The notes under the pieces: model-generated
What the model saw: the letters and a program-made list of their open reading frames with translations, nothing else
Told to the model about the DNA's origin: nothing
The model's database searches: none
Program-made: the position numbers and the translations under genes
Shown: positions 33,662 to 41,598 of the stretch, in pieces
Layout: every line of letters begins with the position of its first letter
How positions within the stretch are numbered: position 1 is the first letter of the stretch
Source: Pseudoteredinibacter isoporae_A
GTDB taxonomy: Bacteria; Pseudomonadota; Gammaproteobacteria; Pseudomonadales; Cellvibrionaceae
Length of the DNA: 64,000 nucleotides
Direction of reading: 5' to 3'
NCBI RefSeq assembly: GCF_040372805.1
Contig: NZ_BAABWJ010000008.1
Span: forward strand, 62,001-126,000

Positions 33662-35041
33662 TTAACGTGTGTTTTCTTGTCGTATCAGTCGTTGAAGAAT
33701 GTCCATGTTCGCGATTAGGTCCCTGCGGCTCGGATCGAGCGTGAGTATGTTCTGTAAGAAATTCTGCGCGGCTTTATAACGTTTTTGTAAGTAAGCTACT
33801 TGTGCGCGCTTCATCCAGGCGGCTTCTCGGTTTTTGTCGATGGATTCAGCTCGACTCAGAAGAATATCGGCGCGGCTCAATTGCCCCTGTTCAATTCGAA
33901 GCTGGGCCAGATCCAGAATTGCGTCTCCGTTGGTGGGGTTTTGCTGCAATGCTTGTTGCAACAACTGTGCTTGACGTTTGCGTTGTTTGTTATGGGCTGA
34001 AAAGCGAGCACGCTGTACATTCCAATGGCTGAGTTCAACGGCTAGAAAATGTTTGCTTTGGGCTTTGCTGGCCTGGATTAAGGTGGCGAGCTCACGCCAG
34101 TGACCGTGTGACACCAGCCATTCCAACATGGGTCCCAAATAGTTGTAATCTTTCAATAAACCCGAGCTCTGCTGGGCGATGTGGACAGCGCGAGCAATAT
34201 TGCCCGCCTGGACGTTAAGCTGGGCCAGTAGCTGCAGATTTTTTGCTTGTCTTTCTCCCAGGCGATAGGCCATTTCCATTGCTGTCAGGGCGCGTTTGTG
34301 CTGCTCAGCGGAAATAGCGGCATTCGCTTTGTGCAGCCAGAGCTCGCGGTTGTTTGGGGTTTCATTCAATAATTCATCAATCAAGCTGCTCGCCTGTAAA
34401 TGAGAACCAGACTGGCTCAGGGCCATTAACAGCCCTTTTTGCCAGTGTTCATTTTCAGGCTCGAGTGCGTAGGCTCTCTGGTATGCCGCAACCGAGCTGA
34501 ACGCTGAATGTTCGCGTAAATTCAAATAGCCGAGTTGACCAAACAGATCTGCGCTGGCACCGCCTAACGCGATGGCTTTTGCCAGATGTTTGCGGGCCTT
34601 TTCAGCTTGGTTTTGACTCAAGGCTAAGCCAGCCAGAGATTGGCTCGCTAACAGGTAATCGCCATGCTGTTGGATGGACTGCAGATAGTCTGTTTCCGCC
34701 TGCTGGTATTGTTTGAGTTGGGTCAATACCTGAGCACGAACGTAGAGCAGGGCGGCACTGGGTTGGCTCGGCCATTGAGCTTTCAAGCGTCGCTCCGCTT
34801 GAGTGTATTGCTGTTTTTCGAGTAAGGGCCGTAGATCGTCGATAATCCTGAACTCGTCGCTATTCAGTGTCGGGTTACCATCGCCGCGAATGATCGGATT
34901 AAAACTCATTGCCCAATTGGGCTCTGGCAGGGAAATTTTGACGCTGGCGTTGGCGGCTGCACTCAGGGCTATTACGTAGACGCAAAAAACGGTGTGGCTG
35001 AACCATCGCAAGTATTGGGTCGAGGTTTTGACAAATAACAT
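33662..35041 (-). CDS. TPR protein of a TonB2-type cluster
   Basis: A 459-residue exported or membrane-anchored protein. A hydrophobic N-terminus (FCVYVIALSAAANA) is followed by about ten TPR-like helix pairs, for example YLLASQSLAGLALSQNQAEKA and DAILDLAQLRIEQGQLSRAD. In Vibrio TonB2 clusters the gene after tonB2 also codes a TPR protein, so position supports the call. TPR scaffolds in such clusters may link the TonB complex to partners in the periplasm. It starts eight bases after the tonB stop and is followed at once by the PepSY gene. Confidence 0.85.
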   Translation of the reverse strand: MLFVKTSTQYLRWFSHTVFCVYVIALSAAANASVKISLPEPNWAMSFNPIIRGDGNPTLNSDEFRIIDDLRPLLEKQQYTQAERRLKAQWPSQPSAALLYVRAQVLTQLKQYQQAETDYLQSIQQHGDYLLASQSLAGLALSQNQAEKARKHLAKAIALGGASADLFGQLGYLNLREHSAFSSVAAYQRAYALEPENEHWQKGLLMALSQSGSHLQASSLIDELLNETPNNRELWLHKANAAISAEQHKRALTAMEMAYRLGERQAKNLQLLAQLNVQAGNIARAVHIAQQSSGLLKDYNYLGPMLEWLVSHGHWRELATLIQASKAQSKHFLAVELSHWNVQRARFSAHNKQRKRQAQLLQQALQQNPTNGDAILDLAQLRIEQGQLSRADILLSRAESIDKNREAAWMKRAQVAYLQKRYKAAQNFLQNILTLDPSRRDLIANMDILQRLIRQENTR

Positions 35042-35049
35042 GTGGCGTC

Positions 35050-35736
35050 TCAGCTGTGTTCCAGTTCCAATGGCCAGATAAATTCGGCCTTTACCAATTT
35101 CCCATCCACCTTGGGTGGGGTGAATCGAGCTTGGCTGATGGCGTGCTTAAGGCTGGGTTTAAGCTCAGGGTATTTCAGCTGAGTAATTTTTTGCAGGTGA
35201 ACTTGCCCCTGTTCATCGATCATCACCAAAAGTTTGACTTGAGCTCGGTTGACACCACGTTGATACAAACGATGTGGAAAACTTACCCGAATTGGTGTCA
35301 GCAGTTGGGGGCGGTGGTCCAATTGTTCCAACCCAAAAGCTTGCCAGTCCGGAGACCAGTCGAGGCTCAGATTAAGTTGGGTTAATTGATTTATCGGTGG
35401 TTTTTCAATGCGCATTTCATTGACTTTAACCTGCTGCGTGCTTGTCTTGAGCGTCAGGCCTTTGGTTTGAAAGGTGAAATCTAAGTCCTCCACGCTGTGG
35501 CTGTCTTGGGTGTGTTGCTGTGCCGGAGGAGGTGGAGGGGGCGGAAGCGTCACGGTGATTTGGCGAACCATCCAGTCCTTTTTCTCCGGAGTCTGATTGG
35601 ATTGACTCCATTGCAAGAGTGCCAACAAAACAAGCAGGCTCAGGCCCGCGAATAAAACCGCTATTGCTCGACGAGTGAACGGCGAGAAGGCAAGCCCTAA
35701 GGGACGCTTTTGTCGCGTTGAGTGTATCGCGCTCAT
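35050..35736 (-). CDS. Energy transducer TonB (TonB2-like)
   Basis: A 228-residue inner-membrane-anchored TonB. One membrane helix is seen at about residues 21-42 (AIAVLFAGLSLLVLLALLQW), then a proline run (LPPPPPPPAQQ), a variable periplasmic stretch, and the C-terminal domain with YQRGVNRAQVKLLVMIDEQG and ISQARFTPPKVDGKLVKAEF. The C-domain contacts the TonB box of receptors. The reading frame opens at a TTG at 35742, but GAGG lies nine bases before the ATG at 35734-35736. The stop of exbD overlaps this region, so the genes are coupled. Its natural client is probably the receptor at 27337-29556. Confidence 0.92.
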   Translation of the reverse strand: MSAIHSTRQKRPLGLAFSPFTRRAIAVLFAGLSLLVLLALLQWSQSNQTPEKKDWMVRQITVTLPPPPPPPAQQHTQDSHSVEDLDFTFQTKGLTLKTSTQQVKVNEMRIEKPPINQLTQLNLSLDWSPDWQAFGLEQLDHRPQLLTPIRVSFPHRLYQRGVNRAQVKLLVMIDEQGQVHLQKITQLKYPELKPSLKHAISQARFTPPKVDGKLVKAEFIWPLELEHS

Positions 35737-35738
35737 GA

Positions 35739-36149
35739 TCAACTGCCTCGTCGAGTGGCTATATTGATCTGACTGGCGCCGGCCAGCTTGGCTTGATCAA
35801 TAACATCCACTAGTAACTGTGCGGGTGTGTTTTTATCAGCCTGAATTACCAGGGCTTTCTGTTGCTTGGCCAATGCGTGGGCGAGGGTTGCACGAACGCC
35901 CGAGACGCCAATACTCGCGCCATCGTACATTACTTCTCCACTGGCGCTGATGGCGAGCAATACCATATTACGTTCAAGTTGCTCACTTGATACCGCCTTG
36001 GGTTTGTCCACCTCAATACCTGTTTCTTTGACAAAGACAGTAGTGACGATAAAAAAAATCAGCAGAATAAACACAACATCCAACAGTGGAGACAGATCGA
36101 TATTGTTGCTGTGTTCTTGTTCGATACGCTGGCTCAGTCTCGATCGCAT
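35739..36149 (-). CDS. Biopolymer transport protein ExbD (ExbD2-like)
   Basis: A 136-residue inner-membrane protein with one helix (LLDVVFILLIFFIVTTVFV) and a periplasmic domain. The helix contains the essential protonatable Asp in the NIDLSPLLDVVF motif. ExbD works with ExbB as the proton-driven motor for TonB. The frame opens at an ATG at 36185 inside exbB, but the ATG at 36147-36149 has GAGG nine bases upstream, begins four bases after the exbB stop and yields the usual ExbD2 N-terminus MRSRLSQR. The gene is followed directly by tonB. Confidence 0.92.
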   Translation of the reverse strand: MRSRLSQRIEQEHSNNIDLSPLLDVVFILLIFFIVTTVFVKETGIEVDKPKAVSSEQLERNMVLLAISASGEVMYDGASIGVSGVRATLAHALAKQQKALVIQADKNTPAQLLVDVIDQAKLAGASQINIATRRGS

Positions 36150-36153
36150 ACGG

Positions 36154-36537
36154 TTAAGCCTCACTCGTGCAGTTGCTTCGCTCATTGGTGTGAGAGAGAC
36201 GGCTTTTTATGTAGTGGTTCAGCAGATACCCTGGAACGGCGAGCAGCAGGCCCAGTTGTGTGGTTCCCAGTGCGGTACCGACTCCGCCAGCGATGAGAGT
36301 GTTGAAATCCACATGCTCGGTCGCCATATCGGCAAAGGTGTGCAACAAACCTATAATCGTTCCGAGCAAGCCTAAAAGTGGGAGCGCCGCCAGGCAGGCG
36401 TCGGAGAGCTGGCAGCGTGACAGTTGTTTTTCAATCTCAGGCTCAACACTGAGAAGACTGTCAAACAATAAGCTGTACGCCAGCAAACCCACCAATAGAA
36501 TCGCCCAGAAAACCCATTGGTCAAGGTGGAAAATCAT
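36154..36537 (-). CDS. Short MotA/TolQ/ExbB proton channel protein (ExbB2-like)
   Basis: A 127-residue inner-membrane protein with three helices: FWAILLVGLLAYSLLFDSLL, LAALPLLGLLGTIIGLLHTF and a last one around ALGTTQLGLLLAVPGYLLNHY. LLGLLGTIIGL and the GTALGTTQLGL block are the signature of the MotA/TolQ/ExbB family. It is shorter than classic ExbB, mostly through a reduced cytoplasmic loop, as seen in TonB2-type ExbB2. It starts by four-base overlap with the larger TtpC-like gene. With ExbD and TonB it should form the second energising complex. Confidence 0.92.
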   Translation of the reverse strand: MIFHLDQWVFWAILLVGLLAYSLLFDSLLSVEPEIEKQLSRCQLSDACLAALPLLGLLGTIIGLLHTFADMATEHVDFNTLIAGGVGTALGTTQLGLLLAVPGYLLNHYIKSRLSHTNERSNCTSEA

Positions 36538-37889
36538 GCGGCTTTTGCCTCGTGATGTTCATCCGACCACTGGAGTTGGCTTAATTCGATGGCGAAGGCT
36601 TCCGCTTTGTTGTTTTGTCGACGTACCCAACGTTGCAAAAAAGCATGCAGTAGCAGCGCAGGAATAGCGACGACTAGCCCTAACTCGGTTGTGACCAGAG
36701 CTTCGGAGATACCGCTGGACACCGCGTTAGCATCACCTGATCCAAATATGGTCATCAGTTTAAACGTTTCAATCATGCCACTGACGGTACCAAGTAAACC
36801 CAGCAGCGGAGCTACCGCCGCGATGACAGCAATGGTGCTCAGCCATTTTTCCAAGCGCTGTTTGTGGGCCATCAGGCTATTGAATAAGCGATCTTCTCTC
36901 GGACCCAGTTGCTCTTCGGTCAGACAAATGGCCAGCAGCTGAGCCTGAATCCCGGGCAATTTCTGATGACTGAACAAGGCTTGTAACGGTTGGATGGCTT
37001 CGCGGTCGCCGCGTTGAAAGGCGGCTGAGGTGCGACGCCCAATCGCTGGAATCCATTTGGGCTGGCGCAAGAGTTGTATACTTTTGAGCAATGCGCAAGT
37101 GAGGGCGACTAAGCCGAACAGCAAAATGGGCAGAGCCCACACGCCTCCTTTGTATACGTGTTCGCTCAGGCTTTCTTCCCGTTGGGCCAGTTTAATGGCA
37201 CGTTCCAGGCTTGGATCAACGTGCAATGTGCCGCGTCCTTGCTGTGCTTGTTGTTGCCAGTTGTCACGCTGTGAATCAGAGGCCGACAGAATGATTTCTG
37301 GAATGTTTTTATTGTTTAACCAGCCGGCCGATAACTCTGACACTGCCCAGCGAACCGGGCCAAGGCGCAGTACTTGAGCGTTTTGAAGTTGGCCGGAGGC
37401 GTTAATAATCTGTTGGTTTTTCCAGCGTGGGAGAAGAGCATTTTGTTGTTTCTGGGCTTGTTGTTCAAATCGTTCTAACAGAATATCGGTATCGTGAGTG
37501 TCGTTCAGATCCATACGCTCACCGAGATAATCCACCAACGCGTATGCTTGGTAGGCGTCTTGTTCCTGCCAGCTTTTTAAGCGGTCTTGCAGTTCTTGTA
37601 AGGCCAGGGTTTTTTCGTCGGCCAAGCGTTGAATGGTCGCCGCTTTATCTCGCAGATCTTCCACTTTTTTCTCAGCTTGATGAAGGCGTCCAGAATAGGA
37701 GCGTCGTTCGCTGGACTGTTTTTGCTGCAATGCAAGAAGTTGCTCTTGGGCGGTTTTAATGTCTCGCAATAAGCCTGCTTCCAGTTGGTTGTTTGACCAG
37801 CTGGTCGTGCTAAACAGGGCGAGTGCAAACAACGTAACAAGATTGGACGGCCGCGAATGCTGGCGAAACCATCGTTCGATGACCCTCAT
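36534..37889 (-). CDS. TtpC-like MotA/TolQ/ExbB family protein
   Basis: A 451-residue member of the ExbB family with an extra N-terminal region. A signal-like helix (NLVTLFALALFSTTSWS) is followed by a periplasmic coiled coil of about 100 residues (TAQEQLLALQQKQSSERRSY), a second domain, one helix near 250-272 (GVWALPILLFGLVALTCALL), and the C-terminal ExbB core with APLLGLLGTVSGMIETFKLM and ISEALVTTELGLVVAIPALL. This design matches TtpC of Vibrio TonB2 systems, which is needed for TonB2 function. It overlaps both neighbours by four bases. Confidence 0.9.
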   Translation of the reverse strand: MRVIERWFRQHSRPSNLVTLFALALFSTTSWSNNQLEAGLLRDIKTAQEQLLALQQKQSSERRSYSGRLHQAEKKVEDLRDKAATIQRLADEKTLALQELQDRLKSWQEQDAYQAYALVDYLGERMDLNDTHDTDILLERFEQQAQKQQNALLPRWKNQQIINASGQLQNAQVLRLGPVRWAVSELSAGWLNNKNIPEIILSASDSQRDNWQQQAQQGRGTLHVDPSLERAIKLAQREESLSEHVYKGGVWALPILLFGLVALTCALLKSIQLLRQPKWIPAIGRRTSAAFQRGDREAIQPLQALFSHQKLPGIQAQLLAICLTEEQLGPREDRLFNSLMAHKQRLEKWLSTIAVIAAVAPLLGLLGTVSGMIETFKLMTIFGSGDANAVSSGISEALVTTELGLVVAIPALLLHAFLQRWVRRQNNKAEAFAIELSQLQWSDEHHEAKAA

Positions 37890-38656
37890 AGCGTATCTCC
37901 ACTGAGAGAGAGGGTGATCGGTAAAATGGTGGCCTTTTCAGGGCGCCGAGTCGCGTCCATTAATGCCCTGAGTTCGTCAGACAGTGTATTGTCACTGTGC
38001 CATTGCCACTCATTGCTACCGGCTTCCCCATACCCGGCGTACTGGCCGTCGCGACTGAGATACCAACCGCGTGCGACACCAAGATAAATCTGGTCAACGA
38101 GAATCTCTTGCTCTCCATGGTTGGCGATGGGCATTAATGTTTGATGCAGGGTGACTTTTTCCTGAAAGCGATCAAAGCTCTTGTACATATCCAGATACAG
38201 GTCCAGGCGTTTACTTGGGTGATTCTCAAGTAGGGTGAGCTTGTTCAGGTTACCCTTCCAGTGTTCGGCCAAGGGGGCGGGCAAACGAGGCAATAACGTG
38301 TTGATATGGTGATGCGCCCGTTCAAGGGCCGCTTTCAATCGTTGCTGTCGAGATTCCAGAGTATTCTGTGCACTGGCTAACGCCTCGCGCTCGAGTTGAG
38401 CCTTACTTCTCAGTCCGGAGTGTTTATTCAGCTGCTTCTCCAGTTCCGTGCATTCAGTATTCAACAGTTCCAGGCGTTGATTCAGAACTTGTTTTTCTTC
38501 CTGCCAGGACAGACGCATATGTTCGCGTTGTTGCTCAACCGTCAGCCATTGTTGCATCAAGCCTTCCAGGCGTGAGGCGTGAGACTGCTGGGCGATGCTC
38601 TTGCTTTGAGAAATAAGGCTGAGAATCAGCAAGCCCGAGAGAAGCAGAGATTTCAC
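37886..38656 (-). CDS. DUF3450 family periplasmic coiled-coil protein
   Basis: A 256-residue exported protein: signal peptide (LLLSGLLILSLISQSKSIA), a long coiled coil to about residue 110 (LEGLMQQWLTVEQQREHMRLS and later repeats), then a globular part with GVARGWYLSRDGQYAGYG and NEWQWHSDN. DUF3450 genes regularly precede ttpC-exbB-exbD-tonB in TonB2 clusters of marine bacteria. The coiled coil of TtpC next door could pair with this one. It overlaps both neighbours by four bases. The molecular role is not established. Confidence 0.9.
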   Translation of the reverse strand: MKSLLLSGLLILSLISQSKSIAQQSHASRLEGLMQQWLTVEQQREHMRLSWQEEKQVLNQRLELLNTECTELEKQLNKHSGLRSKAQLEREALASAQNTLESRQQRLKAALERAHHHINTLLPRLPAPLAEHWKGNLNKLTLLENHPSKRLDLYLDMYKSFDRFQEKVTLHQTLMPIANHGEQEILVDQIYLGVARGWYLSRDGQYAGYGEAGSNEWQWHSDNTLSDELRALMDATRRPEKATILPITLSLSGDTL

Positions 38657-39138
38657 GGTGTGGCCTCGATACTCAGTTGGCTCAATTCGCCTTCCAGCTT
38701 GAGTTCGCTCTTTTGGCCAAGGGGCCAGTCAAATGTTAGACATTTGGCGTTGTGGCCACCGTGTTCGCGTGCCACTTCGGCACAGAGCTTATAGTGTCCT
38801 GAGGGCAGGTCTTTGCCTTTGTTATCGAGCCCGTCCCACAACAAGGAATAAACACCCGGGCCTTTGGTGGCGCCGGTCACGCCATCAGCAGCGTGCTCAT
38901 CTTTGCGCAGCACCCGTCGCCAGAAGTATTTAAGATCTTTCAGCCAACGCTCGTCTTCATACCATAGTTGAACCACTCGCTGAGGTTTGTTTTTGCTGTT
39001 GGCAATCCAAACCGCCGCGTAGGGACGTTCATAGTCACCGGCACTAATGTTGGGGAGCGTGATGTCGATCTTATAAGGCGCGGCCAAGGTGCTGCCGGCC
39101 CAGCAGAGCAGTGCAATCGATAAAGTGCGTTTATGCAT
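38653..39138 (-). CDS. DUF2271 family periplasmic protein with FMN-attachment motif
   Basis: A 161-residue exported protein with signal peptide ending GSTLAA and a beta-rich DUF2271 domain (RPYAAVWIANSKNKPQRVV, LWYEDERWLKDL, EVAREHGGHNAK). Residues 85-91 (bases 38866-38886) read DGVTGAT, matching the D-x-x-S/T-G-A-T motif where ApbE attaches FMN in NqrC and RnfG; T91 would be the acceptor. A paralogous DUF2271 domain is fused to ApbE in the neighbouring operon but lacks this motif. It opens the TonB2-type operon and overlaps the DUF3450 start by four bases. The ATG at 39136-39138 was chosen over a TTG at 39159; no clear ribosome site is present. Confidence 0.88.
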   Translation of the reverse strand: MHKRTLSIALLCWAGSTLAAPYKIDITLPNISAGDYERPYAAVWIANSKNKPQRVVQLWYEDERWLKDLKYFWRRVLRKDEHAADGVTGATKGPGVYSLLWDGLDNKGKDLPSGHYKLCAEVAREHGGHNAKCLTFDWPLGQKSELKLEGELSQLSIEATP

Positions 39139-39155
39139 AATATGATAATAAGATG

Positions 39156-39174
39156 GCAAATGAGAATCGTTATT
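39156..39174 (+). promoter_or_regulatory. Fur box upstream of the DUF2271-TonB2 operon
   Basis: The site matches GATAATGATAATCATTATC at 14 of 19 positions by eye and includes the typical core AATGAGAATCGTTATT. It lies 17 bases before the DUF2271 start, so bound Fur would cover the promoter. Iron-responsive repression of the whole eight-gene operon is expected. Confidence 0.75.
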
Positions 39175-39255
39175 ATAATTATTTAAATTGATATGACCAG
39201 AACTTTATCATTCAATCGATTACAGCAGAGCATTGTTGGGTTTTGGGGGGCGATT

Positions 39256-39284
39256 GGGTGAGGGGTGAGGGGTGAGGGGTGAGG
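39256..39284 (+). repeat. G-rich heptamer tandem repeat (possible G-quadruplex)
   Basis: Four tandem copies of GGTGAGG give five G-runs of 3-4 separated by TGA. The pattern meets the usual rule for an intramolecular G-quadruplex on the plus strand. It lies in the gap between the 628-residue membrane protein gene and the Fur-controlled operon, about 80 bases upstream of the Fur box. Confidence 0.8.
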
Positions 39285-39371
39285 GAGAAACATTGGGCGC
39301 GGGCGCGGCTGCGATGGGCTTGTGCCGGTCAGCCAGCTGCGACCCCGCCAAGGCAGCAGCTGGCCTTTAGC

Positions 39372-41258
39372 TTATTCCGGTTTGTTGAGATCGTCTTCCT
39401 GACGCAAATATCCGGCCGCTTCTTCATCCTGTTTGGTCAGCGCAGGATTGCTTTGCATTGGGATTGCGCGGGATTGCTGGTTAATATCATGAATCTGCGA
39501 GGCATTGTGCAGGTCACGTTCACTGGTGATTGCTGCAATGGATTCCCGGTCTTTTAAGAAGCTGATGACATCCTGACGAATGCTGGCGAGCTCCTGGTCA
39601 TTCTTATGCATTTCCAGAATGTAACGTGGGTGTTCGAGGTTGCGCATACCGCTGGCGGCGAACGTGCTGGAAACGATTCGACTCACAATTACCCAGGGCG
39701 TAATGCTCGATCGGACCAGAGTGTTTTCCGAGCGGGTGGAGTCGTGGATGCTGGTACCGGTTGAAATTTTCGACTCGGTGAACGTACCTTCTATTTTGAC
39801 GTAAATCAGATGGCTTTCGAATTGCATTTCCGCGAAGAAGACATGGGCTGCATTGCTCAGTATGCGGGCGAAAGCGCGAATCAGTACGGCGGCGAGAAAC
39901 ACGTGTATGACCGATGCGGCCAAGCTGGAAAGCTCGCTTATCTGCTCATCCGTGAGCGCGGAACCCAAACGCTTAAAGCCAATATCGTTGATGTAGTTGT
40001 ATAAATCGCCGACATTAAAGGCCAGCCAAACGGTCAGCAGGGAGGCGATTAGAAAGCCGATATTTCCGGTAATCAGGCTTAGCATGCGACTGCTGTTAAA
40101 GGCGGGACCGAGGTCCATGGCTTTAAATTTGGGTTGAACTTCCTGAATCATTTCACCAAAGAACTTGCCTTTACCCTCTACTTGTTCTTCCAGATTGGGT
40201 TCCAGTTCCTGATAAACCCGGTTGGGCACTTCTTTATACCGGCGATTGGCCATGACCAGATTGTCGAGATTGATGAAGATCTCATTGGGGTGGACGGATT
40301 CTTGCCAATTCTCGCGTAACTCGGATACCTCCGCCTTGGGGTCGCAGTAGGCCAGTCGTTTTTTCAGCATCATGCTGCAGAGAACACTGACTACAACTGC
40401 GGCAATGCTCACACCGAGTAGGTAAAACAGGGTGTTTGGCGCCGGCAGCCAAGCCAAAATTTCTTCCAGTTTCAGCAAGCTCCAGCCGCTGGTTTTCAGG
40501 GTAAAGGACAACGCCAGGCCAATAATTACTGGCAGCAGGATCGCGCCGGCAACGACCTTGGTCAGCTCTTTGCCGCCGAGGCTGGAGATACGTTTGTCGG
40601 CGGTGCGATTGATACCTTGGCCTGCGTTGCGCCAAACCAGAATGAGGTAAATGGTCAGCGCAATGGAATAGGCGGGAAACGCGAACTCACCAATATCGCC
40701 AGCAAAACCTGCCAAGGATACAAAAGCCGTCAGCGCGTAGGCGATCAGGGCTACCAGGGTTCGAACCCAGGCGCCGAACAGATGTTGAGCCATATTGCGC
40801 ACAGGATAAGGCATGAAAATCAGCTTGGGGAAAATGCTGTGCATGAATCGAGCGACCAAACCTTCGGGTTCGACAAAGGTTGAGTTCTTGCGGCCGACCA
40901 ACATTTCGGTCAGCCCCTGACGACTGTAGGCCAGGTAATCGTATTCTTCTTTGGCAGTGCTGGCTTCAGAATGGCTGAAGTTCTGGGCCAGTGAGGTTGG
41001 GTGATTTCGCCCAACAAAAAAACGCAGGGTCGCAATGATGCCGCTGGCGCAAAAGCGAATGCCGCTAGCGAGTAAAAACAAGCCAAACAAAACGAGTATC
41101 CAGCCGATACCGGCGTTCTCTTTGACGACAGACGCCGCCTGAAACAGCAGGAATACACCCATCGCCACCTCGGCCGCACCGCGCAGGGCCGTAACCGCCC
41201 CTTCTTTCTTAAAGGGGTTTCTGAGCCCCAGGTCTATCGAGCCATAATCAAAAGCCAT
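39372..41258 (-). CDS. Large multi-pass membrane protein, unknown function
   Basis: A 628-residue protein with about eight to nine membrane helices: two near residues 25-75, two or three around 165-215, two around 230-300, and two around 390-460. A cytoplasmic stretch around 310-380 contains YCDPKAEVSELRENWQESVHPNEIF and NLVMANRRYKEVPNRVYQE. The last 140 residues are soluble, with ESKISTGTSIHDSTRSE, and end in a charged tail. AAGGATG before the ATG supports the start. I recognise no named family. The domain mix is unlike a transporter with clear repeats. The gene stands alone, divergent from the TPR-GGDEF gene. Confidence 0.8.
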   Translation of the reverse strand: MAFDYGSIDLGLRNPFKKEGAVTALRGAAEVAMGVFLLFQAASVVKENAGIGWILVLFGLFLLASGIRFCASGIIATLRFFVGRNHPTSLAQNFSHSEASTAKEEYDYLAYSRQGLTEMLVGRKNSTFVEPEGLVARFMHSIFPKLIFMPYPVRNMAQHLFGAWVRTLVALIAYALTAFVSLAGFAGDIGEFAFPAYSIALTIYLILVWRNAGQGINRTADKRISSLGGKELTKVVAGAILLPVIIGLALSFTLKTSGWSLLKLEEILAWLPAPNTLFYLLGVSIAAVVVSVLCSMMLKKRLAYCDPKAEVSELRENWQESVHPNEIFINLDNLVMANRRYKEVPNRVYQELEPNLEEQVEGKGKFFGEMIQEVQPKFKAMDLGPAFNSSRMLSLITGNIGFLIASLLTVWLAFNVGDLYNYINDIGFKRLGSALTDEQISELSSLAASVIHVFLAAVLIRAFARILSNAAHVFFAEMQFESHLIYVKIEGTFTESKISTGTSIHDSTRSENTLVRSSITPWVIVSRIVSSTFAASGMRNLEHPRYILEMHKNDQELASIRQDVISFLKDRESIAAITSERDLHNASQIHDINQQSRAIPMQSNPALTKQDEEAAGYLRQEDDLNKPE

Positions 41259-41598
41259 TTTGACATCCTTAGCCTGCGTAAAAGAAAAATCGGGCTAAGT
41301 GTGCCTGAGAGGAAAGTGGGCGGCAAGCCTGATTGTTTTCAGGATGCTTGAGGGGTCCATGTGGGGTATCTGCGTGGGGAGGTTCAGTGTGGATTCAGGG
41401 CTTTTGACAGGTTGGATTGGTTAGAAAGTGTGGCTGAAAAGAGTCAGCACTAATGATTTGTAGCCATTTATTGGGCGTCTAGGCTTTGCCTCAATCCAGC
41501 TGTGTTAACGTAGTGCAGACCGACAGGGAGGCACGGATTAAATGGCTTAAACCGTATCCGCTTCTATCCGGAGTAATCGCTGTAAGGCCTGGTAGGAC
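41259..41598. other. Divergent intergenic region, 340 bases
   Basis: No convincing coding potential is seen. It separates divergent genes and must contain two promoters. A TTGACA at 41404-41409 has no good -10 at 17 bases. AGGA just before the ATG at 41599 may be a ribosome site. Confidence 0.4.

Noticed and set aside
39256..39284. Heptamer tandem repeat as a CRISPR array
   Set aside because: The unit is seven bases with no spacers and no cas genes nearby.
39332..39364. GCCAGCTGC/GCAGCTGGC hairpin after the 628-residue membrane protein gene
   Set aside because: Position fits a terminator, but the loop is 15 bases and no T-tract follows on the minus strand.
41404..41409. TTGACA as -35 box for the TPR-GGDEF gene
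   Set aside because: The hexamer 17 bases downstream is AGTGTG, not an acceptable -10 box.
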